Assembly: GCA_947650365.1 (NCBI GenBank)
Contig: CANTAL010000148.1
Span: 496,001 to 560,000, forward strand
Length of the DNA stretch: 64,000 bases
Direction of reading: 5' to 3'
Origin: Chamaelirium japonicum
Taxonomy: Eukaryota; Streptophyta; Magnoliopsida; Liliales; Melanthiaceae
Positions 63,591 through 64,000 of this stretch are shown in pieces. How positions within the stretch are numbered: the first letter of the stretch is position 1; each line of letters begins with the position of its first letter. Below the pieces are notes generated by a model. That model searched no databases, was not told the origin of the DNA, and was given only the letters and a program-made list of their open reading frames with translations. Made by a program: the position numbers and the translations under genes.

Positions 63591-64000
63591 AATGGATCAT
63601 ACGAATGAATTAGAATGAATCGTACGATCCGTACGATCCATTCTAATTCATTCGTCTGATCCATTCTAATTCATTCGCACGAATGTATCCATTCTAATTC
63701 ATTCGTACAATCCATTCTAATTCATTCGCATGATCCATTCTAATTCATTCGTATGATCCATTCTAATTCATTCCTACGATCTATTCTAATTCATTCGCTC
63801 GAATGTATCCATTCTAATTCATTCGTTCGATCCTTTCTAATTCATTCGTACGATCCATTCAAATTCATTCGCATGATCCATTCTAATTCATTCGTACGAT
63901 CCATTCTAATTCATTCTCACGAATGTAACCTTTCTAATTCATTTGTACGATCCATTCTAATTCATTCGTACGATCCATTCTAATCCATTCGTACGATCCA

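Larger units (their letters stand above)
54087..64000. repeat. Satellite array, right part
   Basis: Minus strand to about 55,295, plus 55,296-56,257, minus to 58,320, plus to 58,827, minus to 60,936, plus to 61,427, minus to 63,625, then plus to the end. No gene is seen. Open frames at 55416 and 63753 are satellite translations and mark the same position just after junction J. Confidence 0.96.

Noticed and set aside
1-64000. Telomere or known centromere repeat
   Set aside because: No TTTAGGG-type runs are present, and the monomer does not match the common plant centromere periods of about 150-180 bp. A pericentromeric location remains possible but is not shown.

Overview
The window comes from a flowering-plant nuclear genome and is almost entirely satellite DNA. 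The plant call rests on two rDNA-derived inserts. Their 5.8S and ITS1 parts carry the angiosperm-type motifs GAATTGCAGAATCC (5.8S) and the ITS1 core GGCGC-n5-GCGCCAAGGAA. A Tat-type Ty3/gypsy element and an L1-clade LINE with a C-terminal RNase H agree with this. The species cannot be read; the 26S motif GGGGCCACCCGC leans weakly towards a monocot or early-diverging lineage.

The satellite monomer is 23 bp: GATCCATTCTAATTCATTCG followed by TAC. A 28-bp form begins GAATGTATCC and ends CGCAC. It fills about 50 of the 64 kb. The array is not uniform head-to-tail: it is cut into about 37 blocks that alternate between the plus and minus strand. The switch points recur, and one of them (called J here) is seen in both orientations, so large inversions, fold-back palindromes and higher-order repeats (HORs) are superimposed. 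Clear HORs are an adjacent direct pair of about 8.5 and 8.25 kb (about 23,240-31,765 and 31,766-40,010) and three tandem copies of about 2.62 kb (55,731 to about 63,590).

Four inserts break the satellite. (1) 13,503-22,121 is an 8.6-kb LTR element with 1,194-bp LTRs about 99% identical and a CGATC target duplication. It has a gag frame and a converging antisense gene region, and no pol was found. (2, 3) 25,041-25,919 and 33,594-34,482 are two copies of one chimaeric rDNA segment: minus-strand 26S start, ITS2, 5.8S, ITS1 and 18S end, then a plus-strand 26S start. Together with neighbouring satellite these make about 100-bp inverted ends. (4) 50,860-54,086 is a 5'-truncated LINE with a 1,000-codon open frame (reverse transcriptase, zinc-binding region, RNase H) and an A-tail.

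No ordinary host protein gene, tRNA or CRISPR was found. The short 60-80 residue frames in the array are translations of satellite. The most unusual structures are the rDNA-satellite chimera bounded by inverted ends and carried in a giant HOR, the strand-alternating satellite architecture, and the converging antisense gene with its own TATA box inside the LTR element.
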